Assembly (NCBI RefSeq): GCF_007860125.1
Contig: NZ_SJPW01000002.1
Coordinates: forward strand, 1,093,768-1,157,767
From: Rubripirellula tenax
GTDB taxonomy: Bacteria; Planctomycetota; Planctomycetia; Pirellulales; Pirellulaceae
DNA length: 64,000 nucleotides
Direction of reading: 5' to 3'
Below the pieces are notes generated by a model. It was not told the DNA's origin. It did no database searches and saw only the letters and a program-made list of their open reading frames with translations. How positions within the stretch are numbered: the stretch's first letter is position 1; each line of letters starts with the position of its first letter. Both the position numbers and the translations under genes were made by a program. Positions 9,201 to 17,801 of the stretch are shown here, piece by piece.

Positions 9201-11546
9201 GGATTCTCGTCCAACATCCTGCTCAATTCGTTGACCGCAGCGACCGGCTACCGCTTGGCCAATGACTACCAATCCGATCCCTTGTTGAATTCGCTGATCG
9301 TCAACGCGACCGGCCAGACTGGACACAACGGTGCGATCGTGAATTTCGATTCGGTCATTCTGGATAAAGACTACGTTCACGTTCACACCTCAGGCATTCC
9401 GCACTACAGCATCGGCCCCTGGGGCCCAAACCCGAACGACGCAACTGACCAAGACGTGACGTTCTATATTCCGCGAGATCCTGTCGTTAACGAAGGGACA
9501 AAAACGCGAACACGGTTAGGAGCGATCGGTACATGGATTGACGGGACCGCGATTTTCAATTGGTCCGACGGTCGCACCTTCCAAAACGCGGGTGTGTGGA
9601 ATCGCTTAGCGGTTGTCTTTGAAGCAGTCAGCTTTGACGCATGCGACGCACACCCACCTGCGACGGGGCAGTACCACACGCACGGTGTTCCCACGTGTCT
9701 GGTCAATGAATTAGACGACGATGGATCGGAACATTCGCCGATCTTAGGCTGGTCGTTTGATGGTTTTCCTATCTACGGTTCGTATGGCTACGTTGACGGG
9801 AATTCCAACGCAGGCATCGAGCGTATCGAATCCAGTTGGCAGCTACGTAACATCACGTCGCGGACCGATGGACCGCCACTAGCCGCGCAACCTCTCGGGT
9901 CATTCCTCGAGGACTTTGAGTACGTCGCAGGCTCCGGTGACTTAGATCAATACAACGGACGGTTCTCGCCCACACCTGATTACCCCGACGGCATTTATCA
10001 CTACTATGTGACGATTGACGCTAGCGGCGAACCTGCGTTTCCGTACTCGATTGGATTGGAATACAACGGTGTGGTCGCGCCGGGCAACGCAAACAATGGT
10101 GGCACAGCGCCGGCTTTAGGTTCTGCCGAAATCGCCGTCGGTACGGGGGGTGATCGAAACAACGATGGGTTTGACGATGTGATCGTGGGAGATCCCAATG
10201 CGTATGTTTCGGGCGTTGGCGTGGCTGGATCGGTTTTTGTCGCCCATGGTGGTCCAAACAACCCCGCTGACGTGCATTTGCATGCGATTGACGGCAGCAA
10301 CGGAATTCGACTCGATGGCTCCGCCGCGGGCGACCGCGCCGGCGTGAGCGTTGATTTTGCCGGCGACGTCAACGGCGATGGCAGCGACGATTTAATCGCA
10401 GGAGCACCCGGGAACGATTCGGGCGGTATGAATTCAGGCGAGGCGTTTATCGTCGTCGGCGACGTACTGCCAGCCAGCGTTGTTGGTCGGGGCGTGGCCT
10501 ACGCGGGCGCCAGTGCGTCGTACGGCGAACACGCAAACGATCCGAACAAGTCTGCGCTGCGGGTGCCGGGCACCACAGCCACTGCTGCCAACTTCACGAA
10601 TTACACGAAGGGCTTAAACCGTGTTCTGGTCGACATCGCCAACCTTCCGCTTGGCAACCTGGACAGCGACGGCGATTTTGATTTTCGGGTCGGCAATAGC
10701 CCGGACCCAAGCACCTGGACGCTGCTGAGCGGAACGGCGCTACCGACCGTCTCCTCGGCGGTGGATTTCGGTGGCGGCGTGTCACGGGTGACGCTGACTT
10801 GGGCCGACGCGTTTGCGATCAAGAATAGTTGGTTGCAAGTGACGGTAAACGCGAACGGAAATACAGGACTGCTTCAGGATGACGTGTTCTATTTTGGAAA
10901 CCAAGTCGGTGATGTTGACGGATCGACATCGTCATCAGGGCGAGTGACCGTGAATGCTTTTGACACGCTTGATATCAGATTCAATCAAAGCCCGAGTGCC
11001 GGAAGCGTTGACATGAGTCACGCCAAGTACGTGTATGACATCGACCGCAGCGGATCGGTCAACGCATTCGACACGCTTGATGCGAGGTTCAATCAGGTGC
11101 CCTCGGGTGGGTTGATGATGATCACGTTGCCTTCGTCACCGCCCCCTGCTGCGCTGGCAGCCTTCGCGGCGCGCCAAAATCCCAACGATCGATTGGACGT
11201 CAACGCAGACGGCAAGGTCACTTCGTTGGATGCGTTGTTAGGAATCAATCTTCTTGAGATGAAGGGCATGCCATCGGCGCAGTCCGGGTCTCCGCTGTAC
11301 TTCTACGACGTCAACGGTGATGGTCGCACCACGGCTATGGATACTTTGCAAATCATCAACGCATTGTCGTTCGCGTCGTATCCTGAGAGCCAACTCGTGA
11401 TTCCTCAACAAGTTTCGTTGCTAGAGCGTGAAGACCAGTTCGACTGGATTTCAGACAAATCTCGCGAGGCGGAGAACGCTTTTGACTTGGTAGTGAAAGA
11501 CTGGGATTCCGTCGACAGCGACGATCTGGCTGTTCTGAATTTTTAG
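6276..11546 (+). CDS. Giant planctomycete surface protein: FG-GAP repeats, arylsulfotransferase-like and YHYH insertions, dockerin repeats
   Basis: A 1756-residue exported protein. The N-terminus has a basic stretch followed by LRIEVLESRLLLHGD, the LExRLLL signature of planctomycete extracellular proteins. FG-GAP/integrin-like blades of the GDFNGDGIDDVIIAAP type run from about residue 195 to 450, with Asp-rich calcium-binding loops. An arylsulfotransferase-like (ASST) domain occupies about 460-870 (GYTLFAPNPSTETFLVDQNG, HRLHHDVEMLPNGNVL). One or two further blades follow, then a YHYH domain at about 995-1270 (CDAHPPATGQYHTHGVPTC, GWSFDGFPIYGSYG), more blades to about 1400, a common planctomycete pre-dockerin segment, and four dockerin-like calcium motifs at 1545-1705 (DVNADGKVTSLDALLGINLL). 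It starts 285 bases from the divergent sulfatase gene. Whether either inserted domain is catalytic is unknown. Confidence 0.9.
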   Translation: MPNPQSRRSSSLKRPLGNLRRNRGALRIEVLESRLLLHGDTPTSMGQMEDQPGDTAMEVSGHSHDMTETVAANSNNPPSVLLHATPNSSGIEVHLSLSNFELSSKNVDQAHIDGQGHAHLYLDGVKVTRLFDNTYQLDNVATGSHTVSVELVSNDHRVYSIAGHSIEAIAEVTVGPIASQFAVTAGLISTTLEGVDAGDQLGTAVRGAGDFNGDGIDDVIIAAPMASNSGNTNDGEVFIVFGSASGLPSTFDLTTLNGINGFKIVGANSGDLAGASVGGGGDLNNDGFDDVVIGAPEADSLNRVDSGAAFVLLGSNSFGAAFNLANLNGANGFRINGAVAGDDAGRAVAISSDVNGDAFDEVIVGAPLSDSGGADAGAAYVIFGRAANFPASIDLNSVSSAQAIRINGTTGENLGFSVDTAGDVNSDGLNDIVIGAPTGLGGGVSTSCDSANTVGLIQCDAAAAPGYTLFAPNPSTETFLVDQNGFLVNSWTASNRPGLSAVLLDDGSLLRTANTGGTNFVAGGNGGAVEIYDWEGNRTWQYTYSNAQHRLHHDVEMLPNGNVLMIAWELKSQAEAITAGRDPSLLTDARLWPDTIIEVQPTGATTGDIVWQWNAWDHLVQDFDATKANFGSVASNPQLIDLNFTSNGGEDWLHFNSIDYNPALDQILISVHGFSEIWVIDHSTTTQQAASHSGGDSGKGGDLLYRWGNAEAYQRGTTADREFYTQHDAQWIEPGLPGAGNILVFNNGQRRPGGNASSVEELTPPVDANGNYTLNGTTAYGPTSAVWTWTDTPATDFYAQNISGAHRLANGNTLITNGPEGRFLEVDAAGAEVFEYINPVTNSGPLAQGTTPAQNAVFRATKYDPSFAGFSGRDLSPGGTVETGGGTATEISVQEGSAYVVFGSTAIGSSGVSSLNGSSGFKISGAGLGDQTGYSVGTAGDVNGDGFDDVVVGSPRAKVDGVSVGAAYVVLGRASGFSSNILLNSLTAATGYRLANDYQSDPLLNSLIVNATGQTGHNGAIVNFDSVILDKDYVHVHTSGIPHYSIGPWGPNPNDATDQDVTFYIPRDPVVNEGTKTRTRLGAIGTWIDGTAIFNWSDGRTFQNAGVWNRLAVVFEAVSFDACDAHPPATGQYHTHGVPTCLVNELDDDGSEHSPILGWSFDGFPIYGSYGYVDGNSNAGIERIESSWQLRNITSRTDGPPLAAQPLGSFLEDFEYVAGSGDLDQYNGRFSPTPDYPDGIYHYYVTIDASGEPAFPYSIGLEYNGVVAPGNANNGGTAPALGSAEIAVGTGGDRNNDGFDDVIVGDPNAYVSGVGVAGSVFVAHGGPNNPADVHLHAIDGSNGIRLDGSAAGDRAGVSVDFAGDVNGDGSDDLIAGAPGNDSGGMNSGEAFIVVGDVLPASVVGRGVAYAGASASYGEHANDPNKSALRVPGTTATAANFTNYTKGLNRVLVDIANLPLGNLDSDGDFDFRVGNSPDPSTWTLLSGTALPTVSSAVDFGGGVSRVTLTWADAFAIKNSWLQVTVNANGNTGLLQDDVFYFGNQVGDVDGSTSSSGRVTVNAFDTLDIRFNQSPSAGSVDMSHAKYVYDIDRSGSVNAFDTLDARFNQVPSGGLMMITLPSSPPPAALAAFAARQNPNDRLDVNADGKVTSLDALLGINLLEMKGMPSAQSGSPLYFYDVNGDGRTTAMDTLQIINALSFASYPESQLVIPQQVSLLEREDQFDWISDKSREAENAFDLVVKDWDSVDSDDLAVLNF

Positions 11547-11952
11547 AATGTCGACCCGCGTACGACACAACGAAAATCACCAGCACGAGAAGAAATCCTT
11601 TTCTCTTTTGGTCGGGAACTGTCCACGTTCGTGGGAATCTGAAGGCTCAATCCAGCAGTCCGCACTGACAAGAGTCTCGATCAGACTTCGCGAAAGAACC
11701 GGCACAACCAAATCCAAGCTTGCAAATGCAGGTGCCTTTGGTCAAATTTTAAGCGGGTCAATTTTTTTACGACTACGAATCGTGCCAGGGACGAGACGTT
11801 TCGATTGCTGAATCGGCGGTTGAAGAACGGTTTCCCAACCGTCTGATTGGCGAAGCAATCGAACTGCTATCATCCACCGTCAATGGGTAGTCAGATTCCG
11901 GAAAGGTCGGCGTGCATTCGATCAGACTCTTCACCGCTACGACCAACAACTT
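11547..11952. other. Intergenic stretch upstream of the ECF sigma factor
   Basis: The 406 bases between the surface protein and the ECF sigma factor gene hold no convincing gene. An 87-codon frame begins two bases after the stop of the surface protein but has a composition unlike a protein and no recognisable motif. A short weak hairpin with a T-rich tail around 11594-11615 might terminate the giant gene. The right part presumably carries the promoter of the sigma factor gene; no consensus was recognised. Confidence 0.5.
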
Positions 11953-12573
11953 ATGAGCGTTCCCTCGAATTTCGGCGTCGAGAATATCGAGCAACAACTC
12001 AAACACGGTGATTTATCGCTGTTCGGTGACGCGTTTTCGCGTCATCGTCCCCGACTATGGCAGATCATCCATTTCCGGCTCAGCGATCAGATTCGCGCCC
12101 GTGTTGATGCTGATGATGTGTTGCAGGAAGTCTACCTCGATTCAGAAAAGCGACTCGATCACTATGTCGAGGGGGATTTCCCTTCACTGTTTCTGTGGCT
12201 ACGGCTGGTAACAGGGCAAACACTAAGCCGAGTCCATCGCCGACATCTGGCCACCGAATCACGTTCGATGTTGCGTGAATCCAGTCCGAACGACGGAAAT
12301 CTATGGGGCAACACGTCGCTGTGTCTTTCGCAGCGTTTTATTGCTCATCTGACTTCACCAAGCCAAGCGGCAGTGAAGGTGGAGTTGATTGCGGAAGTGC
12401 GGTCGGCACTGAGTGAAATGAATGACATCGATCGCGAGGTGGTTGCGCTGCGTCATTTTGAAGAACTGACCAATCAAGAAGTTGCATTGGAACTTGGCAT
12501 CACGCCGAAAGCCGCCAGCATTCGGTATGTGCGAGCGTTAGAACGGTTGCGGTCGGTGCTGGAGAAGATTTGA
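11953..12573 (+). CDS. ECF-family RNA polymerase sigma factor (planctomycete type)
   Basis: A 206-residue sigma-70 relative. Region 2 lies at about residues 20-80 (WQIIHFRLSDQIRARVDADDVLQEVYLD), with the DADDVLQE motif of region 2.2. Region 4 occupies the C-terminus (EMNDIDREVVALRHFEELTNQEVALELGITPKAAS split as an HTH) and the recognition helix ends with IRYVRALERLR. It would direct RNA polymerase to a regulon of its own. It lacks an adjacent classical membrane anti-sigma factor; in planctomycetes such sigma factors are often linked with Ser/Thr kinases, and one lies 2.5 kb downstream on the same strand. Start chosen at the ATG in a good distance from region 2. Confidence 0.92.
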   Translation: MSVPSNFGVENIEQQLKHGDLSLFGDAFSRHRPRLWQIIHFRLSDQIRARVDADDVLQEVYLDSEKRLDHYVEGDFPSLFLWLRLVTGQTLSRVHRRHLATESRSMLRESSPNDGNLWGNTSLCLSQRFIAHLTSPSQAAVKVELIAEVRSALSEMNDIDREVVALRHFEELTNQEVALELGITPKAASIRYVRALERLRSVLEKI

Positions 12574-12612
12574 GTGTTGGTTGTGGCGGACGAAGGATCG
12601 CGCGAGGGAATC

Positions 12613-12701
12613 GAAAGAGTTAAATTGACAAATAGAAAATGCACAGTGGCTTGATCGGTCGCAATCATTTGTCACTTTTCAGTTGTCAATTTACAACTTT
12701 C
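12613..12701. repeat. Imperfect 29-bp inverted repeat, copy upstream of the EF-hand gene
   Basis: Arms 12613-12641 and 12673-12701 match at 22 of 29 positions, both centred on TTGTCAATTT/AAATTGACAA and markedly A/T-rich compared with the surroundings. A second, related inverted repeat is found on the other side of the gene (14834-15035). The A/T-rich sequence lies just upstream of the EF-hand gene and could be part of its leader. Confidence 0.6.
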
Positions 12702-12811
12702 AATCTCTGTCTACGCTTTTCAAAAACTTTCCTCCATTTTCAGTAGATGTTTCCTCGCCGTGGGGTTTCATAGCACGAACCCTCCTCAATGAAACTTCCA
12801 CGGGAAAAATC

Positions 12812-14839
12812 ATGAAGCGTCTTTCGTTGCTTACAGTTTTTTGCGCACTGGCTTTGCTGCTAAGCGATTCACTTGCCAACGCACAGCCGCCAGGTGGACG
12901 CCCCGGCCAAGGAAGCGGACGACAAGGTGGTGGACCGGGTGGTCCCGGCGGCGGACGCGGCCAAGGGATGGGTGGATCTGGTGCTCAACAAATGCCTCCT
13001 TTGCTGCGCATTTTTGATGCCGATGGTGATGGAGAGCTTTCGTCGAAGGAAATCGACGCGGCAGCGAGTGCGTTACGAAAATTGGATCAAAACCGCGATG
13101 GAAGACTGACCGCCGAAGAATTCCGACCGACCGGGCAACCGGATTCTCAAGGAGAAGGTCGCGGCGGTCCACGAGGTGCAATGCAAGGTGGCCAGCCTGG
13201 CGGCGGTCGACCGGGTGGCGGGCCGGTTGGTGGCGGAGCTCCGGGAGGCGGTCGACCGGGTGGTGATGCTGCCGGCGGCGGTCGAGGTGGTGACCCTGCT
13301 CAGGCCGACGCAGCTTTTGCGAAAGACATTATGTCCTTTGACGAAAACAAGGACGGGATGCTCGGTAAATCCGAATTGCCCGAACACATGCACCAAGCGT
13401 TCGATATCGCCGATGCGGACAAGAACGGATCACTCAACGAAAAAGAATTGCTCGTGTTAGCGTCGCAATTCCGCCGCGGCTCGCTGAGCCCGGACGCTGA
13501 GCAGGAAATCAAGAACGCCCCCACTCAGGGTCGCGGGGCAGCGCAAGGTGGCGGCGCTGGACAAGGTCAGGGGCGAGGCGGCAGGGGTCAAAGTGGCGGG
13601 CGAGATGGCCAGGGTATGGGCTCCGGTCAACGCGGTGGCGGCGGCCAGGCATCTCGTGGTGGAGAGCGTGAACGGCCTCGTGACAGAGTGAGCCCCCGTG
13701 ATGCGCAATTCAATGAAATGCACCCGCTCGGCGCAACGCTGCCAGACTCTCTGCAGCTTTACAATGTTGATCGCAAGCTGGTTGCCGCCAACAGCATCTT
13801 CGATGCTAAGTACACCGTCATCGTCGGCGGGTGTCTGACCTGTCCTGAATTTCGCAACTCCTATCCGGAAATCGAAGCGGTCGCCGCCGACTTTCGCGAC
13901 AAAGGCGTGCAGTTCTACTTCCTGTTTCAGTCGCTGACCCACCCTGAAAACTGGGGCTACGTGCAGCCGACGTCGATTCAGGAAAGATTCGCTCAGGTGG
14001 ATCACGCCAAGGATCTGCTCAAGACATCGATTCCCTGGCTGACCGACACGATGGAAAACGAGATGAAGCAGCATTTCGGGATGACGCCGAATTCGCAGTT
14101 CGCGTTCGATCGCGATGGAAAAATTGTGCATCGTGCTTCGTGGGGGCGAGGATCCAGTCTTCGGGAGTCACTTGAAGAACTGGTCGGGCCGTCTGAAAAA
14201 ATCACGACAGTCGCAGAACTAAATCTGCCTCAGTCTGGCTCACATCGCACGAACCCCAATGACATGCTGGTTGAACGCAAGACGCTCGAGGGAATCGCCG
14301 TACCGCTAAAAGTCGCCGCGGGTGGCCAAGAAATGCAGGCTGAAAGTCTGACGTCTCTCAACTTCACGGAGTCCAATCGTTACGCCAAGCTGCGTCCGGA
14401 AGCCGATCAAGAACTGCTGCGAACCGGAAGCGGACAACTGTACCTCGGTTTCCGACAAGATCCGATTCTGGGAGCAGAATGGAACAACCTAGCGACTCCA
14501 CCGAAGTATCGCATCACTGCCGATGGCGTCACGGTCACACCTGCGATGGCGGAAGCTGAAAAGCTTAGCGTGGAATCCGATACGGAACCGCGTGAGTTCC
14601 TGGTCGACGTTAAGAACTGGGAATCGGGCAAGCCCATCAAGGTCGAGATTCAGTACTTTGCCTGCAACAAGAAAAAGGGCTGGTGCAAACCAGTGACACA
14701 GGAGTTCACGGTGTGGCTACAACAGGACCGAACAGCCGGCATGGTCGCCGGTCGAAGCCACTTTCCGGGTGGGCGCGGTAACGCAAGTCAGGGAGGCCAA
14801 GGCCGTCCGGGCGCGGGACAGAGGCCGGGGAGGAATTGA
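12812..14839 (+). CDS. Exported Gly-rich protein with EF-hands and a redoxin/deiodinase-like domain
   Basis: A 675-residue protein with a signal peptide (MKRLSLLTVFCALALLLSDS, then LANAQ). Two pairs of EF-hand loops are visible: DADGDGELSSKE and DQNRDGRLTAEE near residues 68-106, and DENKDGMLGKSE and DADKNGSLNEKE near 175-215. Each is set in Gly/Arg/Gln-rich linkers of low complexity. Residues about 300-465 look like a thioredoxin-fold domain related to iodothyronine deiodinases (TVIVGGCLTCPEFRNSYPE, with a CLTC pair). The C-terminus has a Cys-containing segment (YFACNKKKGWCKPVTQEFT) and ends Gly/Arg-rich. The ATG at 12812 is chosen because it begins the signal peptide; an open frame upstream starts at 12683. 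Calcium binding and a redox role are family-based inferences. Confidence 0.85.
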   Translation: MKRLSLLTVFCALALLLSDSLANAQPPGGRPGQGSGRQGGGPGGPGGGRGQGMGGSGAQQMPPLLRIFDADGDGELSSKEIDAAASALRKLDQNRDGRLTAEEFRPTGQPDSQGEGRGGPRGAMQGGQPGGGRPGGGPVGGGAPGGGRPGGDAAGGGRGGDPAQADAAFAKDIMSFDENKDGMLGKSELPEHMHQAFDIADADKNGSLNEKELLVLASQFRRGSLSPDAEQEIKNAPTQGRGAAQGGGAGQGQGRGGRGQSGGRDGQGMGSGQRGGGGQASRGGERERPRDRVSPRDAQFNEMHPLGATLPDSLQLYNVDRKLVAANSIFDAKYTVIVGGCLTCPEFRNSYPEIEAVAADFRDKGVQFYFLFQSLTHPENWGYVQPTSIQERFAQVDHAKDLLKTSIPWLTDTMENEMKQHFGMTPNSQFAFDRDGKIVHRASWGRGSSLRESLEELVGPSEKITTVAELNLPQSGSHRTNPNDMLVERKTLEGIAVPLKVAAGGQEMQAESLTSLNFTESNRYAKLRPEADQELLRTGSGQLYLGFRQDPILGAEWNNLATPPKYRITADGVTVTPAMAEAEKLSVESDTEPREFLVDVKNWESGKPIKVEIQYFACNKKKGWCKPVTQEFTVWLQQDRTAGMVAGRSHFPGGRGNASQGGQGRPGAGQRPGRN

Positions 14840-15035
14840 AAAGGTTAAATTGAAAAATGCGAAATGAAGGAGTACGACTTCAATCCTTCCGCAGACTCGA
14901 TTTCGCTGTGACGACAGGCTTGCCAATGGTATTGCACATACGACACGCGAAATCCAGCAGACGGTCTTCGAGTTCATCTCCTCGTTTTTCCACAGCCTCA
15001 CCTTTCCTTCAATTGTCAATTTGATTTTTCCAATT
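14834..15035. repeat. Related imperfect inverted repeat downstream of the EF-hand gene
   Basis: Arms 14834-14857 and 15012-15035 pair at 18 of 24 positions and share the TTAAATTGA / TCAATTT core with the inverted repeat at 12613-12701. The left arm starts in the stop region of the EF-hand gene and the right arm ends ten bases before the kinase start. The arms are about 155 bases apart, so a simple terminator is unlikely. Confidence 0.5.
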
Positions 15036-15045
15036 ATTGTCACAC

Positions 15046-17580
15046 ATGACTTCCACTGATATCGACGACGATACCTACGCAACGGTCGATATCCTCGCCA
15101 GCGATTTCGTGGCACGTTATCGCAATGGCGATCGCCCCACCGTAGAAGAATACGCGAATCGCCATCCCGATTTGCGTGAGCCGATCCGGCGTGTCTTTCC
15201 GTTGGTGCTTTCGGTCGAGAAGGTCAAGATCGATCAGCAAGTTGAAAGCGATGGAAGTGCAACACTTGCCGGGCGCTTGCTTGAAAGGCTCGGTGATTTC
15301 CGGATCCTACGAGAGATCGGGCGTGGCGGCATGGGGATCGTTTACGAAGCCGAGCAAGAGTCTCTCGGACGCCGCGTCGCGATCAAGGTTCTGCCAAAGC
15401 AGTCTTTGCTAGACGACACTGCCTTGCAAAGTTTCGAGCGTGAAGCCAGCACTGCTGCGGCGATGCACCATTCCAACATTGTGCCCATTTTTGGGACCGG
15501 CGAATGCGATGGAACGCATTACCTGGTGATGCAACTGATCCGCGGCGAGTCGCTTGATAAACGTATCACCGCAGAGGGACACTCACTCGATTGCCGAACC
15601 GCCGCTGAAATCGCAGCCCAAATTTCCGACGGACTTGCATACGCTCATGGCAACGGCGTGCTTCATCGCGACGTGAAGCCCGCCAACATCCTGATTGACG
15701 AAGATGGCGTCGCGCAACTGACCGACTTCGGACTTGCGCGGAATACGCGAGACGATCCGACCGTGACGCAAGCGCTCAGCGGGAGTCCTCGCTACATGGC
15801 ACCGGAACGTTTCCAAGGACAATCCGATGAGCGATCAGACGTGTACGGGGTTGGATTGACACTCTACGAGATGCTGGCCGGAACCCCCGCTTTCAAAGAC
15901 CTAACTCCGCACCAACTGCCGGAGGCCGTGAAGCTTCATCTCATCAAGCCACTGAGTGATTTCCGGGCCAACATTCCCGCGGATTTGCGAACGGTTGTGG
16001 CCAAGGCGATCAATCCTGACCCGGCGCATCGGTATCAATCCGCGTCCGATTTGCGAGATGATCTCAATCGCTTTTTGAGAGACGAGCCTATTCTTGCTCG
16101 ACGCACTACCGCGTTACAGAGTTTCATTCGCTGGTGTCGTCGCAACCCAAAACTCGCCGGCGTCACCGGCATCGCAATCGTATCGATGCTGGTCGCAACC
16201 GTCGCGTCGTCGATCGGGTTTGCGATGACATCTGCTGCCAACAAGCGGACCAGCGAGGCGTTAGCACAATCCGAGCAAACCGTCGATCTGGCGTTGCAAT
16301 CGCTCGACGGCGTTGTGGACGCGGTTTCCATCCCGGCCTCCGCGATCGGAGATATGGATATGGGAGAATTAGATTCCTCGCAATTTCTGCTAAATCCATC
16401 ACCGCACGCGGCGATGGTACTGGAGAACATCCAACCGCTGTACGAACGCCTTGCCAACCAGTCTCCGACTCGACCCGACATTGTTCGGCAAATGATTGAA
16501 GCGAGCCTTCGGCTTTCCCAGATTCGACAACAACTCGGACAGACCGACGCTGCGATCACAACTCTCGACCAGAGCATTGAACTCTTGGAGACACGCGGTG
16601 ACTTGGCTGGTTTGCCAACCAATGAGAAACAAATTCTCATTGCACGTTTGCACAACGAACTTGGCAAAGTCTACGCACTGGAATTGGAATACGCGAATTC
16701 CGACAAAGCCTACGCAATGGCAATCCAGTCCGGCGAAGCCGTCACCGATCCAGACGATCGTCTGAAATTGCAACTAGCTTATGCGCTCGTTTCGCTAGGC
16801 GACCCGCTTGTCCAGCGTCGCCGCGACCGAACCGAATCGTTGGATGAATCGCGAATCGCCCGCGATCGTTTGGCGGCGGCCAAGTCGTTACTTAGCGAAT
16901 TGAATCCCTCTGTGCACGACGCGAGTGAAGTTGCCGTGCTGCGAGCACGCATTCAACTTGCCGATTCACGCCGAGCAAAGCGGCCAGCGGTTCGACAGTC
17001 AGAGTTTTCATCCGCCACCGAAATCCTGCGTGAACGACTGATTCAATCACCCGACGATACCCGCGTTCGATTTGCCTTGGTCGAAGTACTCGCCAGCGTG
17101 AACCTGAGACGACAGTTCGGTTCGAAAAGATTGGCCGATGAAGCGGGCGATCGACTTCATGAAGCGCTCGCCGAACTACAACCGCTTCGGTCGATCAATC
17201 CCGAGACACAGTTGTTCGCAGTCTCCGAAATTCATATTCTGCACAAGCTTTCGAGCCTCGCGCGTTCGGACGGCGACTTTGCTCTTGAACAGGAACGCCT
17301 CGAAAAGGCAATTGCGATCCAGTCGTCATTGGTGATTGCATCGCCTAACAGCATGCCCCACCGATGCTGGCGAGCGTTGCTGTACCGAAGTCTCGCCGAA
17401 GTTTACCGACGGCAAGGCGACAAAGATGCAGCCCGTGAAGCAATCTCGACCGCCGTTGCCGACTTGGACGCCATCGACGCAGAGTCAAAGGCACATCCGT
17501 TTGCCGTCCAGACTCAACAAATCATTCAAAAGCTGGTCAGCGAAGGAAACGGCAATCCATCGAACAAAGACGGATTGTAG
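15046..17580 (+). CDS. Membrane Ser/Thr protein kinase with C-terminal TPR-like region
   Basis: An 844-residue Hanks-type kinase. After about 80 residues (including YRNGDRPTVEEYANRHPDL, typical of planctomycete kinases) the kinase domain spans about 84-350: glycine loop IGRGGMGIVYEAE, VAIKVLP with Lys114, HRDVKPAN with the catalytic Asp209, DFGLAR at 227-232 and SGSPRYMAPE. All catalytic residues are present, so it should be active. One transmembrane helix follows near 368-395 (GIAIVSMLVATVASSIGFAM), leaving about 450 residues outside the cytoplasm that contain helical, TPR-like pairs. The start is the ATG at 15046; an in-frame TTG lies nine bases upstream. It may work with the ECF sigma factor encoded upstream. 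Confidence 0.93.
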   Translation: MTSTDIDDDTYATVDILASDFVARYRNGDRPTVEEYANRHPDLREPIRRVFPLVLSVEKVKIDQQVESDGSATLAGRLLERLGDFRILREIGRGGMGIVYEAEQESLGRRVAIKVLPKQSLLDDTALQSFEREASTAAAMHHSNIVPIFGTGECDGTHYLVMQLIRGESLDKRITAEGHSLDCRTAAEIAAQISDGLAYAHGNGVLHRDVKPANILIDEDGVAQLTDFGLARNTRDDPTVTQALSGSPRYMAPERFQGQSDERSDVYGVGLTLYEMLAGTPAFKDLTPHQLPEAVKLHLIKPLSDFRANIPADLRTVVAKAINPDPAHRYQSASDLRDDLNRFLRDEPILARRTTALQSFIRWCRRNPKLAGVTGIAIVSMLVATVASSIGFAMTSAANKRTSEALAQSEQTVDLALQSLDGVVDAVSIPASAIGDMDMGELDSSQFLLNPSPHAAMVLENIQPLYERLANQSPTRPDIVRQMIEASLRLSQIRQQLGQTDAAITTLDQSIELLETRGDLAGLPTNEKQILIARLHNELGKVYALELEYANSDKAYAMAIQSGEAVTDPDDRLKLQLAYALVSLGDPLVQRRRDRTESLDESRIARDRLAAAKSLLSELNPSVHDASEVAVLRARIQLADSRRAKRPAVRQSEFSSATEILRERLIQSPDDTRVRFALVEVLASVNLRRQFGSKRLADEAGDRLHEALAELQPLRSINPETQLFAVSEIHILHKLSSLARSDGDFALEQERLEKAIAIQSSLVIASPNSMPHRCWRALLYRSLAEVYRRQGDKDAAREAISTAVADLDAIDAESKAHPFAVQTQQIIQKLVSEGNGNPSNKDGL

Positions 17581-17801
17581 TGCGGGAGAAATCACTTGTT
17601 CAAAATCGCGAACCACGTATTCAGTTGAAGTTCCGGAGTAGAAGGACTACTCGAAGAAACCAGGACCGTTTGAAGAGCGGGCCTCCATTCCGGCGTACGC
17701 ATTGGCATAACAGCACGTCGTCAAAGCACTGCTGGGATGAAGACGGTCTAACCAACTTTCGCGCCGCATCTAGCTAATTGAATTGCCATGGCAACGATTA
17801 A

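Noticed and set aside
11548-11811. An 87-codon frame after the giant surface protein
   Set aside because: Starts two bases after the stop, no family, composition unlike a protein.
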